A stretch of DNA of 64,000 nucleotides. Origin: Thalassovita taeanensis (GTDB taxonomy: Bacteria > Pseudomonadota > Alphaproteobacteria > Rhodobacterales > Rhodobacteraceae). The notes under the pieces were generated by a model that had not been told where the DNA came from, did not search any database, and worked only from the letters and a program-made list of their open reading frames with translations. This document shows positions 1-8,867 of this stretch, piece by piece. The stretch spans positions 124,001 to 188,000 of the forward strand of contig NZ_FOEP01000002.1 in assembly GCF_900110775.1 (NCBI RefSeq), given 5' to 3'. The position numbers and the translations under genes are program-made. Numbering within the stretch: position 1 is the first letter of the stretch; each line of letters opens with the position of its first letter.

Positions 1-1085
1 GCATCATATCCGGTGCGCGAGGCCGATCCCATCGAACTGCGGGCGATGGACATCGCCAGTTGCGGCCCGCCCGGACCGCGCAGTTTATCGGACCATTTAT
101 AATGTTTCTCGACCCCGGCATCGGCCACCAGAAACAACAGGCGTTTCATCCGCACGGCCTGTTGCGCGCTCATCGGGGCATAGGCGGTGCGCGCCCGCGC
201 GCGTTCAATCACCAGACCAGTGGTGCCAAAGTTATCGGTGATCCCGCCATCCAACAGTTTGACGTATTTCACCTTTTCCGGGTCGGTATAGCTTTCCAGC
301 GCCGCCGCATGCGCCCGCATGGCCGAGTTTGCCTCGGGGTTGTGGCGCGCAGAGATCAGCCAATCGGGTTCGGTATAATTGCAGGTGCCGTGATGCGATT
401 TCAGCACGATGGGGGAAAACACCAGCGGAAAGGCCGCCGAGGCCGCCACCGCATCCGAAATCGGGTAATCCGACAGGTCCGAGCACAGCGCATCGAAGGT
501 TTCAGGGGTGAACAGGAATGTTGTCTGATTGGCCAGGTCGGTGGCGTTGATCCAGGTGATGACGTTCGAGCGTTTGCGCAGGTCACCAAAGGTGGCGCCG
601 TCAAACAGGGTTTCATCAAGGAACCGGCCAAAGGTCTTGCGCCCGTTGGCCCCGCCCGACAGGCCACGGGCGATGACAAGCGGGTTGACCGGCGAGTTCG
701 CCATGTATTTCTCGGCGTTTTGCGTCAGATAGATCTCGCGGTAGCGATCCAGACTTTGAGGGCCGTGCAGCGCGAAATTGGCCGCAGTCACCGACCCGCC
801 CGACACCCCCGTGACCAGCCGCACATCGGACAGGATGCCATCGGGATCCGCTGCCGTGGCGGTGGCGGCGCGCAACTCCTCTAGCATGCCGTGGGCAAAG
901 GCCGACGCGCGCATACCACCGCCCGAAAAGGCCAGCCCGACCCAGATTTCGCCATCGCGGGCGGCGGCCTCTGCCGAGATCAGAGACAGGTTTTCACCCT
1001 GCCCCAGCGGGTGATTCAGCGGTGTATTCAACGCGGCGCAGCCGGTCAGCACCAGCAGCGCCGCTGCAAGCAGCGATCTTTTCAT
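1..1085 (-). CDS. Patatin-like phospholipase lipoprotein (partial, C-terminus beyond window)
   Basis: About 361 residues are visible from the ATG at 1085; the C-terminus lies before base 1. The N-terminus is a lipoprotein signal with lipobox LTGC (Cys16). All three patatin hallmarks are present: a glycine-rich oxyanion loop (SGGGMRAS, about residues 54-61), the nucleophile elbow GVSGGS (Ser95), and a DGG motif (LLDGGITDN) for the catalytic Asp. The family hydrolyses acyl esters of phospholipids or related lipids. The lipobox places it on the periplasmic face of a membrane, probably the outer one. It lies 21 bases downstream of the histidine kinase gene on the same strand, so it may be the last gene of that operon. 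The substrate is unknown. Confidence 0.85.
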   Translation of the reverse strand, partial: MKRSLLAAALLVLTGCAALNTPLNHPLGQGENLSLISAEAAARDGEIWVGLAFSGGGMRASAFAHGMLEELRAATATAADPDGILSDVRLVTGVSGGSVTAANFALHGPQSLDRYREIYLTQNAEKYMANSPVNPLVIARGLSGGANGRKTFGRFLDETLFDGATFGDLRKRSNVITWINATDLANQTTFLFTPETFDALCSDLSDYPISDAVAASAAFPLVFSPIVLKSHHGTCNYTEPDWLISARHNPEANSAMRAHAAALESYTDPEKVKYVKLLDGGITDNFGTTGLVIERARARTAYAPMSAQQAVRMKRLLFLVADAGVEKHYKWSDKLRGPGGPQLAMSIARSSMGSASRTGYD

Positions 1086-1106
1086 CAGCCCCCCAAGACG
1101 GTTTTC

Positions 1107-2465
1107 TTATTCCGTTTGATCCAGCTTAGGGCAGGTGATCTTGATCGCAAAGCCTTTGTCTGTGCCGGGCAGCGACAGTTTTGCGCCGTGGCGGGTGGCG
1201 ATCGCCTGCACCAGCGCCAGCCCCAGACCATGCCCCGCCACCGCCTGATCCCGCGGCGCCCGCGTGAACCGCTCGAACAGCGAGGCGCGCAGATCCTCGG
1301 GCAGGCCGGGGCCGGTATCGGCAACGCGCAGCACATGCCCACCGGCGTCTTGGCACAGGCTGAGGTGGATGGCATCGCCGGGGCGGCAGAACTTGATCGC
1401 GTTGTCCAACAGGTTGCTGACCATCTGCGCCAGCAGGCTACGTTCGCCCAGCACCATCAGATCCGGGGCGATCTGGGCGGTGCAGGACAGGCCGCGATCC
1501 TCGGCCAGTGGCGCGTACAGTTCGAACACCTCGCCCGCCAGCACCGACAGGTTGACCGGCACCAGACCGGGGCGCTGGCCTTTGGCGGCTTCAGCGCTGG
1601 AAATATCCAAAAGCGCGTCGAAGATGCGGATGGTCGCGCGCATTTCGGCCTGAATATCGCTGACGGCCTGCTCCTGCCCCTTGATCCGGCTCAGCTTTTG
1701 CTGAATCCGGTTCAGCGGCGTGCGCAGCTCGTGCGCGATGGTATCCGACAGTCGGCTGGTGGCGCGGTTCAGTGCTTCGATCCGGTCCAGCATGTTGTGG
1801 ACATGCGCCTCAAGCGTGCCGAATTCGTCGGCACTGCGCGGGCCGGGCAGGCGTGCGGTCAGGTCGCCCGCCGCCACCCGGTCAGCCAGCGCGTTGATCC
1901 GCCCGATCCGGCCCAGAACCGCCCGCGCCACCCATCCGCCCGCCAGCAGCGACGCCGCGATCAGCCCCAGCGTGACCCAGCCAATCAGCCGCCGCAGGTC
2001 CGCCAGCGTCGCCTGCGTTGCGGTGCGCGCCCGCGCCACGAGGAAGGGAAAGCCGCCGGGCAGCGCGCGCGCCACGCCGATGTAATCGACCCCGGACAGG
2101 CGAAAATGCTGCGCCCCCTCCGGGCTGAACCCCGCATCGGTGGGCGTCACACCCGGCGGCCAGGTGGTCAGGTTGCCCGCCAGCACGCTGCCGTGCCGGT
2201 CCTGCAACAGGTAAAGCGCCTGCACATCGTGGCTTTGCGCCCGGAACGCGATGGCCTGACGCAGCGCCACGATCCGGCGTTGTTCATAGAACGCCGCAAA
2301 TGCTTCCAGATCGGCGCTGAGGATCTCGGCCTGTCGCGCATCCAGCGAGCGCGCAGTCACGCGGTATTGCAGGGCCATCGCGCCCAGCGACAGCAGGATA
2401 ATGCCGCTGGCCACCAGCAGCGTCACCCGCAGGCTGGCCGATCCGCGCAGGCGCATCCGCGTCAC
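1107..2465 (-). CDS. Sensor histidine kinase
   Basis: A 452-residue membrane sensor kinase. A transmembrane segment (about 12-33), a periplasmic sensor region of about 125 residues and a second transmembrane segment (about 161-181) precede a HAMP-like linker. The dimerisation/phospho-acceptor motif is AHELRTPLNRI (His245). The ATP-binding domain shows NLLDNAIKF (N box), DTGPGLP (G1) and GHGLGLALV (G2). The start overlaps the stop of the response regulator by four bases (ATGA), so the pair is translationally coupled. The periplasmic domain resembles no sensor fold I can name, so the signal is unknown. The neighbouring exported hydrolases are plausible targets. Confidence 0.93.
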   Translation of the reverse strand: MTRMRLRGSASLRVTLLVASGIILLSLGAMALQYRVTARSLDARQAEILSADLEAFAAFYEQRRIVALRQAIAFRAQSHDVQALYLLQDRHGSVLAGNLTTWPPGVTPTDAGFSPEGAQHFRLSGVDYIGVARALPGGFPFLVARARTATQATLADLRRLIGWVTLGLIAASLLAGGWVARAVLGRIGRINALADRVAAGDLTARLPGPRSADEFGTLEAHVHNMLDRIEALNRATSRLSDTIAHELRTPLNRIQQKLSRIKGQEQAVSDIQAEMRATIRIFDALLDISSAEAAKGQRPGLVPVNLSVLAGEVFELYAPLAEDRGLSCTAQIAPDLMVLGERSLLAQMVSNLLDNAIKFCRPGDAIHLSLCQDAGGHVLRVADTGPGLPEDLRASLFERFTRAPRDQAVAGHGLGLALVQAIATRHGAKLSLPGTDKGFAIKITCPKLDQTE

Positions 2466-3172
2466 GCCGCCCCCTCGCGCTGAGGGTCAAACACGTAGCC
2501 TTGGCCGCGCGCGGTATGGATCACCGCGCGGCCCGCGACCGCCTCGAGCTTGCGGCGCAGGCGGCCCACGTGGACATCGACCACGTTGGTCTGCGGATCG
2601 AAATGCAGGTTCCAGACGTGTTCCAGCAGTTGCATCCGCGTCACCGTTTCCCCGGCATTGCGCGCGAAATAGGTGATCAGTTCGAACTCTTTCGGGCTGA
2701 GCGCGACATGGGCCTGACCGATGTGCACCGTACGCGCCTTAAGCCGGATTTCCAGATCGCCAAACACCATCACATCATTGTCCAGCGCCACCATCGCCTT
2801 GCGCCTGAGCAATGCGCGCAGCCGCGCGCGCAGCTCGTCAGGGTCGAAGGGTTTGGCCAGATAATCATCGGCGCCTTTCTCCAGCCCTTCGATCTTGTTG
2901 GCGGCGCGCCCCAGGGCGCTGACCACCATCACAAGGGCGGTTGATCCGGCGGCGCGCAGCTTGGCGATTGCGTCGACCCCGTCGCCGCCCGGCAGCATCC
3001 GGTCGAACATGATCACCGCAAATTCGGCGCCCGCAGCCGCCGCCAGCCCGCCCGCATAGCTGCACCGCACCACCGGATCGGCGCCGACATCGCACGCCGC
3101 CTGCGCCATCGCTTCGGCGGTGTCGGGGTCATCCTCGACAATCAGGATGCAGGGGGCAATCGCGTGCGTCAT
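2462..3172 (-). CDS. OmpR/PhoB-family response regulator
   Basis: A 236-residue two-component regulator. The N-terminal receiver has the acidic pocket VEDD, phospho-acceptor Asp57 (MFDRMLPGGDG) and the conserved KPF lysine. The C-terminal winged helix carries the recognition region NVVDVHVGRLRRKL and the family ending RGQGYVF. I start it at the ATG at 3172, which has AAGGAGA seven bases upstream; a TTG one codon earlier is unlikely. It is co-transcribed with the kinase. OmpR-type regulators usually bind direct repeats, so the inverted repeat at 4598-4626 is not an obvious target for it. Confidence 0.93.
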   Translation of the reverse strand: MTHAIAPCILIVEDDPDTAEAMAQAACDVGADPVVRCSYAGGLAAAAGAEFAVIMFDRMLPGGDGVDAIAKLRAAGSTALVMVVSALGRAANKIEGLEKGADDYLAKPFDPDELRARLRALLRRKAMVALDNDVMVFGDLEIRLKARTVHIGQAHVALSPKEFELITYFARNAGETVTRMQLLEHVWNLHFDPQTNVVDVHVGRLRRKLEAVAGRAVIHTARGQGYVFDPQREGAA

Positions 3173-3193
3173 CAAAATCTCCTTGGTTCAAGA

Positions 3194-4543
3194 TCAGAAG
3201 ATTACCACCGCCGGGTCAAGCGCATTTGCACCGCCCAGTGGCCGCAGCGGCGCGCCGTTGCTCCATGGATCCACCGTCACATGCAGGGTCCGCCCGGTGG
3301 CGCGGCGCACCAGAAACAGCACCGGCTGGGTGATCTTCAGCGTCGCCAGCGTGGCGGCCTGTGCCGCGCGGCCGTTCACCGCCAGCACCCGGTCGCCCAT
3401 GTCCAGCCCCGCCAGATACGCCGGGCTGGCGGGCGTCAGCGCCGTGATCGTGACCCCATCCGCCGCCAGCCCGATCCCCAGCCCCGGCAGGTCATAGGCG
3501 CGGATGATCGCCACGCCGCGCGCGGTGCCATCCTCGGTCTCGAAGCCGATGCTGGACTGGGCGGCGCAGCGCAGCATGAGGCGCAGTTTTTCGCCCGCGC
3601 GCCACAGATCCAGCGGGGTGTCACGGCACGCGGCCGCGTCGATTGCCATCGCCAGATCGCCCGATGCGACAATGCCCGCCCCACCGGCGCGCAGGATCAC
3701 ATCGCCCGGTCGCAGCCCGGCCTGACCGGCCAGCCCGCCCGGCGTGGCATCCTCGACCAGCAGCCCGGCCTTTTCGATGCCCAGCGCCTGCGCGATGCGC
3801 CGGTCCACCGGGCGTGTGCTCAGCCCCAGCACCGGCACCGGGGCCAGATCGCCCGCGATCACCCGCACCACCACCGCCACCGGAATGGCATAGCCGATGC
3901 CGACGAACAGCCGCGAGCCATCGGCGATCTGGCTGTTGAGGCCCAGCACCCGCCCCGCCGCATTCAACAGCGGCCCGCCCGAGCTGCCGGGGTTGACCGC
4001 CGCGTCATGTTGGATCAACCGCACCGGCACCGCCGGGTTGACCTGTCGCGCCAGCGCCGAAACGATGCCGCGCGTCACTGATGATCCGGCCTGCAACGGC
4101 GCGCCAAGGGCGTAAACCTCGTCGCCCAACAGCGGCGGCGCCTGCGCGGGGGACAGGCCTGCGCCCAGAACCGCGCCGGGCACCGCGATCACCGCCACGT
4201 CGCGCGCCTTGTCCAACGCGACCACCCGCGCCACCATCACCGCGCCCGAGCCTGTGCGCAGGATCACCTGCCGCCGCGCGCCGACCACATGAGCGTTGGT
4301 TACAGCCACCGTGCCGTCGCGCCAAAGAAAGGCGGAGCCGAGGAATTTCTCGTCTCCATCGTCGGAATAGACCACCAAAGTGGCCTCCAGCGGGGTGCTC
4401 AGCGCGGGCGCGGCCCCCGCCCCCTGCGCCGCAACGGACAGGGCCGTGATGCAAAACGCCAGCAGCGGCACGAGCCGCAACAGGGGTCTGTGGCTCAGCG
4501 GTGCAAACAGGGCGGAGCGGAGCAGGGGCAAGACAAGGGGCAT
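3194..4543 (-). CDS. Exported trypsin-like serine protease with two PDZ-like regions
   Basis: A 449-residue S1C-type (DegP/HtrA-like) protease. A hydrophobic signal segment (about 20-42) indicates export. The catalytic triad is His85 (VTNAHVV), Asp115 (DKARDVAVI) and Ser188 (NPGSSGGPL). Two PDZ-like regions follow, at about 245-335 and 350-440, each with a recognisable GLRPGD or GLDMGD turn. Classical DegP enzymes act in periplasmic protein quality control. This one is shorter than DegP, and its first PDZ region is degenerate. It lies 21 bases upstream of the response regulator gene on the same strand, so protease, regulator, kinase and patatin may form one operon. The divergent neighbour encodes a PPC-like protein and a caspase-fold peptidase. 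Confidence 0.85.
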   Translation of the reverse strand: MPLVLPLLRSALFAPLSHRPLLRLVPLLAFCITALSVAAQGAGAAPALSTPLEATLVVYSDDGDEKFLGSAFLWRDGTVAVTNAHVVGARRQVILRTGSGAVMVARVVALDKARDVAVIAVPGAVLGAGLSPAQAPPLLGDEVYALGAPLQAGSSVTRGIVSALARQVNPAVPVRLIQHDAAVNPGSSGGPLLNAAGRVLGLNSQIADGSRLFVGIGYAIPVAVVVRVIAGDLAPVPVLGLSTRPVDRRIAQALGIEKAGLLVEDATPGGLAGQAGLRPGDVILRAGGAGIVASGDLAMAIDAAACRDTPLDLWRAGEKLRLMLRCAAQSSIGFETEDGTARGVAIIRAYDLPGLGIGLAADGVTITALTPASPAYLAGLDMGDRVLAVNGRAAQAATLATLKITQPVLFLVRRATGRTLHVTVDPWSNGAPLRPLGGANALDPAVVIF

Positions 4544-4597
4544 CGCGAATGTATCCTTCGGTTATCTGCCCTCTGTGCTAGCAAGCTGCGCGCAACA

Positions 4598-4626
4598 GAT
4601 CACATGACAAGTCCCGTCATGTGATC
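4598..4626. promoter_or_regulatory. Perfect inverted repeat, 11-bp arms, between divergent genes
   Basis: GATCACATGAC and its exact reverse complement GTCATGTGATC are separated by seven bases (AAGTCCC). The repeat sits mid-way in the 157-base space between the protease (starting leftwards at 4543) and the PPC-like gene (starting rightwards at 4701). Because both genes read away from it, it cannot terminate either gene. A dimeric regulator's binding site is the simplest reading. The regulator is not identified. Confidence 0.6.
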
Positions 4627-4700
4627 ACGACGCCGAAAAACCCTTTGTCAAAAAAGCCCGCCCCCCGCATTATCCTGTCCATTCAGACCGGAGTTTTCTT

Positions 4701-5345
4701 ATGTTTCCCAAATCCATTGTTTTCGCCCTTTCCCTGACCGTCTCCTTGGCCTGCGCACCGCTGAGCGCGCTTGCCGAAAGCCCGATCAAGACCGCAGAGC
4801 TGTCCGCCCGCCTGTTCGAGGTCGGGCTTGAAGCGGGCGATCCGCTGCTGATCCTTGCCGCTGCAAAGCTGCGCAAAACCCTGAACCTGACGTTGACCCA
4901 GCGCGCGCCCACCGCGGATAGCCCCGTGCCCGAAGACATCGCCACCGCGCCCGTCAGTTGGCAGGATATGCTGGACACCGCCGCCGAACTGGCCCCCGGC
5001 GACGATCAGATCGCCGCCCTGATCGGCGATATCCGCGCCGAGAACACCAAGGGCGTCAGCACTGGTCAGGTGTATTCCATCACAGCGATCCGCGCGGGTG
5101 GCACCGACACCTATCCGCCGCTGCCCTATACCGGCGGCGAGTACGCTGAGGTCTATGTCGAGGGGAATGACGGCACCGACCTGAATCTGTATGTCTCGGA
5201 CACCAAAGGGCGGCTGGTCTGCTCGGACACCGATATCAGCGCCATCGCCTATTGCGGCTGGCGGCCCGCGCAAAGCGGCGGCTTTACAATCGAGGTCAAG
5301 AACCGTGGCCGTGCGGCCTCGTCCTATTCGCTGATCACCAACTGA
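4701..5345 (+). CDS. Exported protein with PPC-like C-terminal domain
   Basis: A 214-residue protein with a signal peptide (cleavage probably after LSALA, about residue 25). The middle (about 30-75) is a helical region with no recognised family. The last 95 residues look like a bacterial pre-peptidase C-terminal (PPC) beta-sandwich: GEYAEVYVEGNDGTDLNLYV, then DTDISAIAYCGW and FTIEVKNRG. PPC domains usually accompany secreted peptidases and are often cleaved off; here the domain is encoded as a separate protein just upstream of a caspase-fold peptidase, with an 11-base gap. That context suggests a partner or accessory role for the peptidase. The exact function is unknown. Confidence 0.65.
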   Translation: MFPKSIVFALSLTVSLACAPLSALAESPIKTAELSARLFEVGLEAGDPLLILAAAKLRKTLNLTLTQRAPTADSPVPEDIATAPVSWQDMLDTAAELAPGDDQIAALIGDIRAENTKGVSTGQVYSITAIRAGGTDTYPPLPYTGGEYAEVYVEGNDGTDLNLYVSDTKGRLVCSDTDISAIAYCGWRPAQSGGFTIEVKNRGRAASSYSLITN

Positions 5346-5356
5346 GGGGGTGGGCC

Positions 5357-7489
5357 ATGCGGTTTTTTCCGTCCTGCGCGTGGGCCACGGCGCTGGCGCT
5401 GCTGGCCGCCGTCCCGGCTGTGGCGCGCGAAAACTATGCGCTGCTGATTGGTGCGTCGACCTATCCGGCGCTGGATCAGCGGTTCTGGCTGAAAGGCCCC
5501 GCCAATGACATTGACCTGGTGCAGACTTATCTGACCAGCAATCCCGCGCTGCCCTTCGCGCCGGATCACATCACAATTCTGGCCGATGGCATCCCCGGAC
5601 AGACAGCGCCGACCCTGAGCGCGATCCGCGACGGCTTTGCCGCGCTTGCGGCGACGGTTCAGCCCGGTGATTTCGTTTACCTGCATTTCTCCGGCCACGG
5701 CTCGCAATCCCCTGCGATTGACCCTGACGCCGAGTTGGACGGGCTGGACGAGCTGTTCCTGCCGGTGGATATCGGCCCTTGGGATGACAGCGTAGGCACC
5801 GTGCAAAACGCGCTGGTGGATGATGAAATCGGCCAGCTGATTGACAGCCTCCGCGACAAGGGCGCCGATGTCTGGGTGGTGTTCGACAGCTGCCATTCCG
5901 GCACCGCCACCCGCGCCGCCCCCACCGGCGATGACGAGGTCCGCCTGCGCCAGCTTGCCCCCGAGGCGCTTGGCGTGCCCGCCGACCGGCTGGCCGAGGC
6001 CGAAAGCCATGCCCGCGCCCTGCCCGATCCGCGCGCACAGGCGCCCGCCCCGGTGGAAACCACCGCCGATGTCGGCAAAGGGCGGCTGGTGGCGTTTTTC
6101 GCCGCACAGACCAACGAAACCACGCCCGAGAAAAACATGCCCAAGGGCAAGCAGGGTCGCCGGTTGCAGGGCGTATTCACCTATACGCTGTTTGAAACCC
6201 TGGCCGAACGCCCCGGCGTGACCTATCGCCAGTTGGGGCAAGAGGTGCTGCGCAAATATTCCACCCGCAACCTTGCCCGGTCCACCCCGATGTTCGAGGG
6301 CGATCTGGATGTTCCGGTCTTTGGCGCGGGCGGCAGCGCCGGGCGCGTGCTGCAATGGTCCGCCACGCCCGACAAGGACGGGCTGAGCCTGCGCGCCGGG
6401 CGGCTGCATGGGCTGTCCGAGGGCAGCGCGCTGTTGCTGCTGGCGTCGCCCGCCGATGCTGATGATGCAGCGCTTGCCCGCTACCGCGTGACGACGCTCA
6501 GCGCCTTTGCCGCCACCGCCACCAACACTGCCGATGGTCCTGCGCCTGAAATCCCCCGCGGGGCTGTGCTCAGGCTGGCGGGGGAAAGCGTGGATCTGTC
6601 GCTGACCATCGCCCTGCCGCCTGTCGGTTCTGCCCCTGCCGATCACCTGACAGCGGCGCAGAGGATCATGCAGGCCGACGCACTGATCGGCCCCCGCATC
6701 CAATTTGTCCCCGCCGGGGCCGAGGCTGACCTGCGCCTTGCGGTTTTCCCCGACAGCCCCCGGCCCGATGCGCTGTGGGTTCTGCCCGCCAGCGGGCAAA
6801 TCGATGACAGCGAGTTGGCGCGCACCCCGTCGGTATCCACCGCCGATAAAACCGCCGCCGAACTGGCCGAGGTCATGGCCGACACCCTGACCCGGATGTC
6901 AAAGGCGCTGAACCTGCTGAAGGTCGGGGCCGCGGCCTCGGGCGGGCAGCTGCGCCTTGAGGCGGGGCTTGTCACCGCCCGCTTTGATCCCGACCGCGAA
7001 GAGGTGATCGAGACGACGCGCAACCCGGTCGACACCGCCAACGTGCCCCGGATGATCCCCAATGACGTGATCGGCCTGCGGCTGAAAAACCCCAATGACA
7101 TCGCGGTGGATTTCAATGTGCTCTATGTCGGGGCCGATTACGCGATCACCTTCATGGGCAATGGCCGGATGCAGCCCGGCGGCACCCTGAACGAGGATTA
7201 CGTGCTGGTCACCGATGACAGCTTTGGCCGTGACCGGCTGTTGGTGATCGTCACCCCCGCCGCCGCGCAAACGGTGATCGAGGATTTGTCGTTTCTCGAA
7301 CAATCCGCTGTCGACCGTACCCGCAGCACAGCCGCGGGTCGCGTGGGCCTTGCCGGTCTGCTGGACGAGGCGGGTTTTGGCCAGACCACCCGCGCCGCCA
7401 TCAGCCTGTCGAGCCGCAGAAAGAAAGCCGCCCCCGCGCCGGTGTTTCTTCAGTTCGAGATCGACACAGTGCCGGGCACCGGCGGCTAG
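5357..7489 (+). CDS. Exported caspase-family (C14) peptidase with DUF4384-like C-terminus
   Basis: A 710-residue protein started at the ATG at 5357, which places a clean signal peptide (about 1-23, ending AVPAVA) at the N-terminus; a longer frame upstream overlaps the previous gene and lacks this signal. The caspase/metacaspase core shows the catalytic dyad His114 (FSGHGSQ) and Cys179 (DSCHSG), about 65 residues apart as expected. The C-terminal third (about 540-660) resembles DUF4384, which often accompanies bacterial caspase-like proteins. Caspase-fold peptidases typically cleave after Arg, Lys or Asp. Export means its targets are likely envelope proteins rather than cytosolic ones. It pairs with the upstream PPC-like gene and faces a protease/two-component operon. 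Confidence 0.83.
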   Translation: MRFFPSCAWATALALLAAVPAVARENYALLIGASTYPALDQRFWLKGPANDIDLVQTYLTSNPALPFAPDHITILADGIPGQTAPTLSAIRDGFAALAATVQPGDFVYLHFSGHGSQSPAIDPDAELDGLDELFLPVDIGPWDDSVGTVQNALVDDEIGQLIDSLRDKGADVWVVFDSCHSGTATRAAPTGDDEVRLRQLAPEALGVPADRLAEAESHARALPDPRAQAPAPVETTADVGKGRLVAFFAAQTNETTPEKNMPKGKQGRRLQGVFTYTLFETLAERPGVTYRQLGQEVLRKYSTRNLARSTPMFEGDLDVPVFGAGGSAGRVLQWSATPDKDGLSLRAGRLHGLSEGSALLLLASPADADDAALARYRVTTLSAFAATATNTADGPAPEIPRGAVLRLAGESVDLSLTIALPPVGSAPADHLTAAQRIMQADALIGPRIQFVPAGAEADLRLAVFPDSPRPDALWVLPASGQIDDSELARTPSVSTADKTAAELAEVMADTLTRMSKALNLLKVGAAASGGQLRLEAGLVTARFDPDREEVIETTRNPVDTANVPRMIPNDVIGLRLKNPNDIAVDFNVLYVGADYAITFMGNGRMQPGGTLNEDYVLVTDDSFGRDRLLVIVTPAAAQTVIEDLSFLEQSAVDRTRSTAAGRVGLAGLLDEAGFGQTTRAAISLSSRRKKAAPAPVFLQFEIDTVPGTGG

Positions 7490-7501
7490 ACCACCGCCGG
7501 T
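7478..7501. terminator. Hairpin between convergent genes
   Basis: ACCGGCGG and CCGCCGGT form a perfect 8-bp stem around an 8-base loop, overlapping the stop of the caspase gene and preceding the converging DUF1513-like gene. The T-run after it is weak, so factor-independent termination is only possible. Confidence 0.4.
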
Positions 7502-7543
7502 CTTGTCCCCCGCATACATGCCCCGCGCCGCGTGCCGCCGCCG

Positions 7544-8863
7544 TTATGCCGCCGTGATGTGGCTATGGCCGAAGAACATCGGATACAGGCACAGATCGCG
7601 CACCAAGCGGTGACTGCCCCGCTCATACACGAACAGGTTTTCCCAATACCCGGTCACGGCATAGTGCTTGCCATCCGGCAGCAACGTCACCCCGCAGGGA
7701 TAGCGCAGACCGCTGCGCGTGGTGTCGATCTGCTGCACCACCTCGCCCGATGCCCCATCGAACACCATTACCCGGTCAGCACTGGGAAAGGTGGCGATGG
7801 CCTGATCGTGTTCCGCATCATAGGCGATCGACAGACCGTGCCGCATCTGCGCCTGCTCGGCCTTGCGCCCCATCGCGCGCGGGGGCTTGCCCACCTCGCA
7901 TTTCAGCGTGGCCGCCGACAGGTAATGCATCCCCCGTTCCGAGGTGATATCGGCGCGATAGGCCGCATCCCGCGACCGCATCGCCGCCGTCCCGGCCGCA
8001 TCATCACCCAAACGCGCCTGAATGGCGAAAATGCGATCCTGCGCCCCTGCCGCCAGATGGCGCAGCTCGGCATCGCCGCGGTTGGTCACCTGCTTGTCCA
8101 CCAATCGCCCATCAGTCATGTCGATCACGGTCACACAGGCCTGCACCACATGGCGCGGCACCGAAAACTCGGTCTCGCCCGGCTTGATCACCGATCCATA
8201 GTTGGCCACCACCAGATAGCGCCCATCCTCGATCAACCGGATGTCATGCGGATCAATCCCGTGGGTCGAATAGCTGCCTTTCAGTGCCAGCGTATCGGCA
8301 TCGCGAATCGTGATCCGCCCGAACAGCGCCTCGGGCGCGCCGGGTTTCAGCGTTGCCAGCGGCGCGCGTTCGGACAACAGCACCGTCTTGCCGCCGTCCA
8401 CAAATTGCGCGTGACCGCCGCCACGCCAGCCTTCGGCAAATGTCGGCGCCTCGGCCACCAACTCCAGCGTGTCGGGATCAAACGCCACCTGATTGCGCTC
8501 TTCAAACCCGCACAAGACCCCCAACCGACGATCCGGCGAGATTTTCACGTCATGCGCATACGCCGGCAACAGCGCCTGCCGGATCTGCCCGTCCATGTCG
8601 ATGCGCGTCAGCATCCTGAACGGTTCGTCCTGATTGCGGACTGCCTTTGACAGGCGGCGGTTGTTCGCCACGGCCACACCATTGGCATAGGCGGCCTGCG
8701 GAAAATAGCCCGGCACATAGACCGAAGCCTTTACAGCCGCGCGCGGTGCCGTGCCCTCTTTCGAGGACACGACAGTTTCCGCCCGGCTTTCACATGCTGC
8801 GATCGGCGCCGCCAGGCAAAGCCCGGCGGTTCCGCGCAGAAAGGTTCTGCGGCTCTGTGTCAT
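7544..8863 (-). CDS. Tat-exported DUF1513-like beta-propeller protein
   Basis: A 439-residue protein. The ATG at 8863 gives a short N-terminus with a twin-arginine signal (SRRTFLRG) and hydrophobic stretch, and lies four bases after the upstream stop; an in-frame ATG at 8887 would overlap that gene. The body contains repeated propeller-like blades with DPHD and PHDIR-type histidine/aspartate turns and resembles DUF1513 proteins, which in other bacteria often sit with periplasmic iron or haem genes. No such genes are next to it here. It is probably co-transcribed with the small lipoprotein upstream, under the FNR-type promoter at 9361-9400. Its biochemical role is unknown. Confidence 0.7.
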   Translation of the reverse strand: MTQSRRTFLRGTAGLCLAAPIAACESRAETVVSSKEGTAPRAAVKASVYVPGYFPQAAYANGVAVANNRRLSKAVRNQDEPFRMLTRIDMDGQIRQALLPAYAHDVKISPDRRLGVLCGFEERNQVAFDPDTLELVAEAPTFAEGWRGGGHAQFVDGGKTVLLSERAPLATLKPGAPEALFGRITIRDADTLALKGSYSTHGIDPHDIRLIEDGRYLVVANYGSVIKPGETEFSVPRHVVQACVTVIDMTDGRLVDKQVTNRGDAELRHLAAGAQDRIFAIQARLGDDAAGTAAMRSRDAAYRADITSERGMHYLSAATLKCEVGKPPRAMGRKAEQAQMRHGLSIAYDAEHDQAIATFPSADRVMVFDGASGEVVQQIDTTRSGLRYPCGVTLLPDGKHYAVTGYWENLFVYERGSHRLVRDLCLYPMFFGHSHITAA

Positions 8864-8867
8864 GGGA

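Noticed and set aside
891-2483. A 530-residue open frame on the plus strand, antisense to the histidine kinase.
   Set aside because: The kinase on the minus strand has clear H, N and G boxes. The opposite frame is rich in Arg, Gln and Pro, as expected from GC-rich antisense, and has no family.
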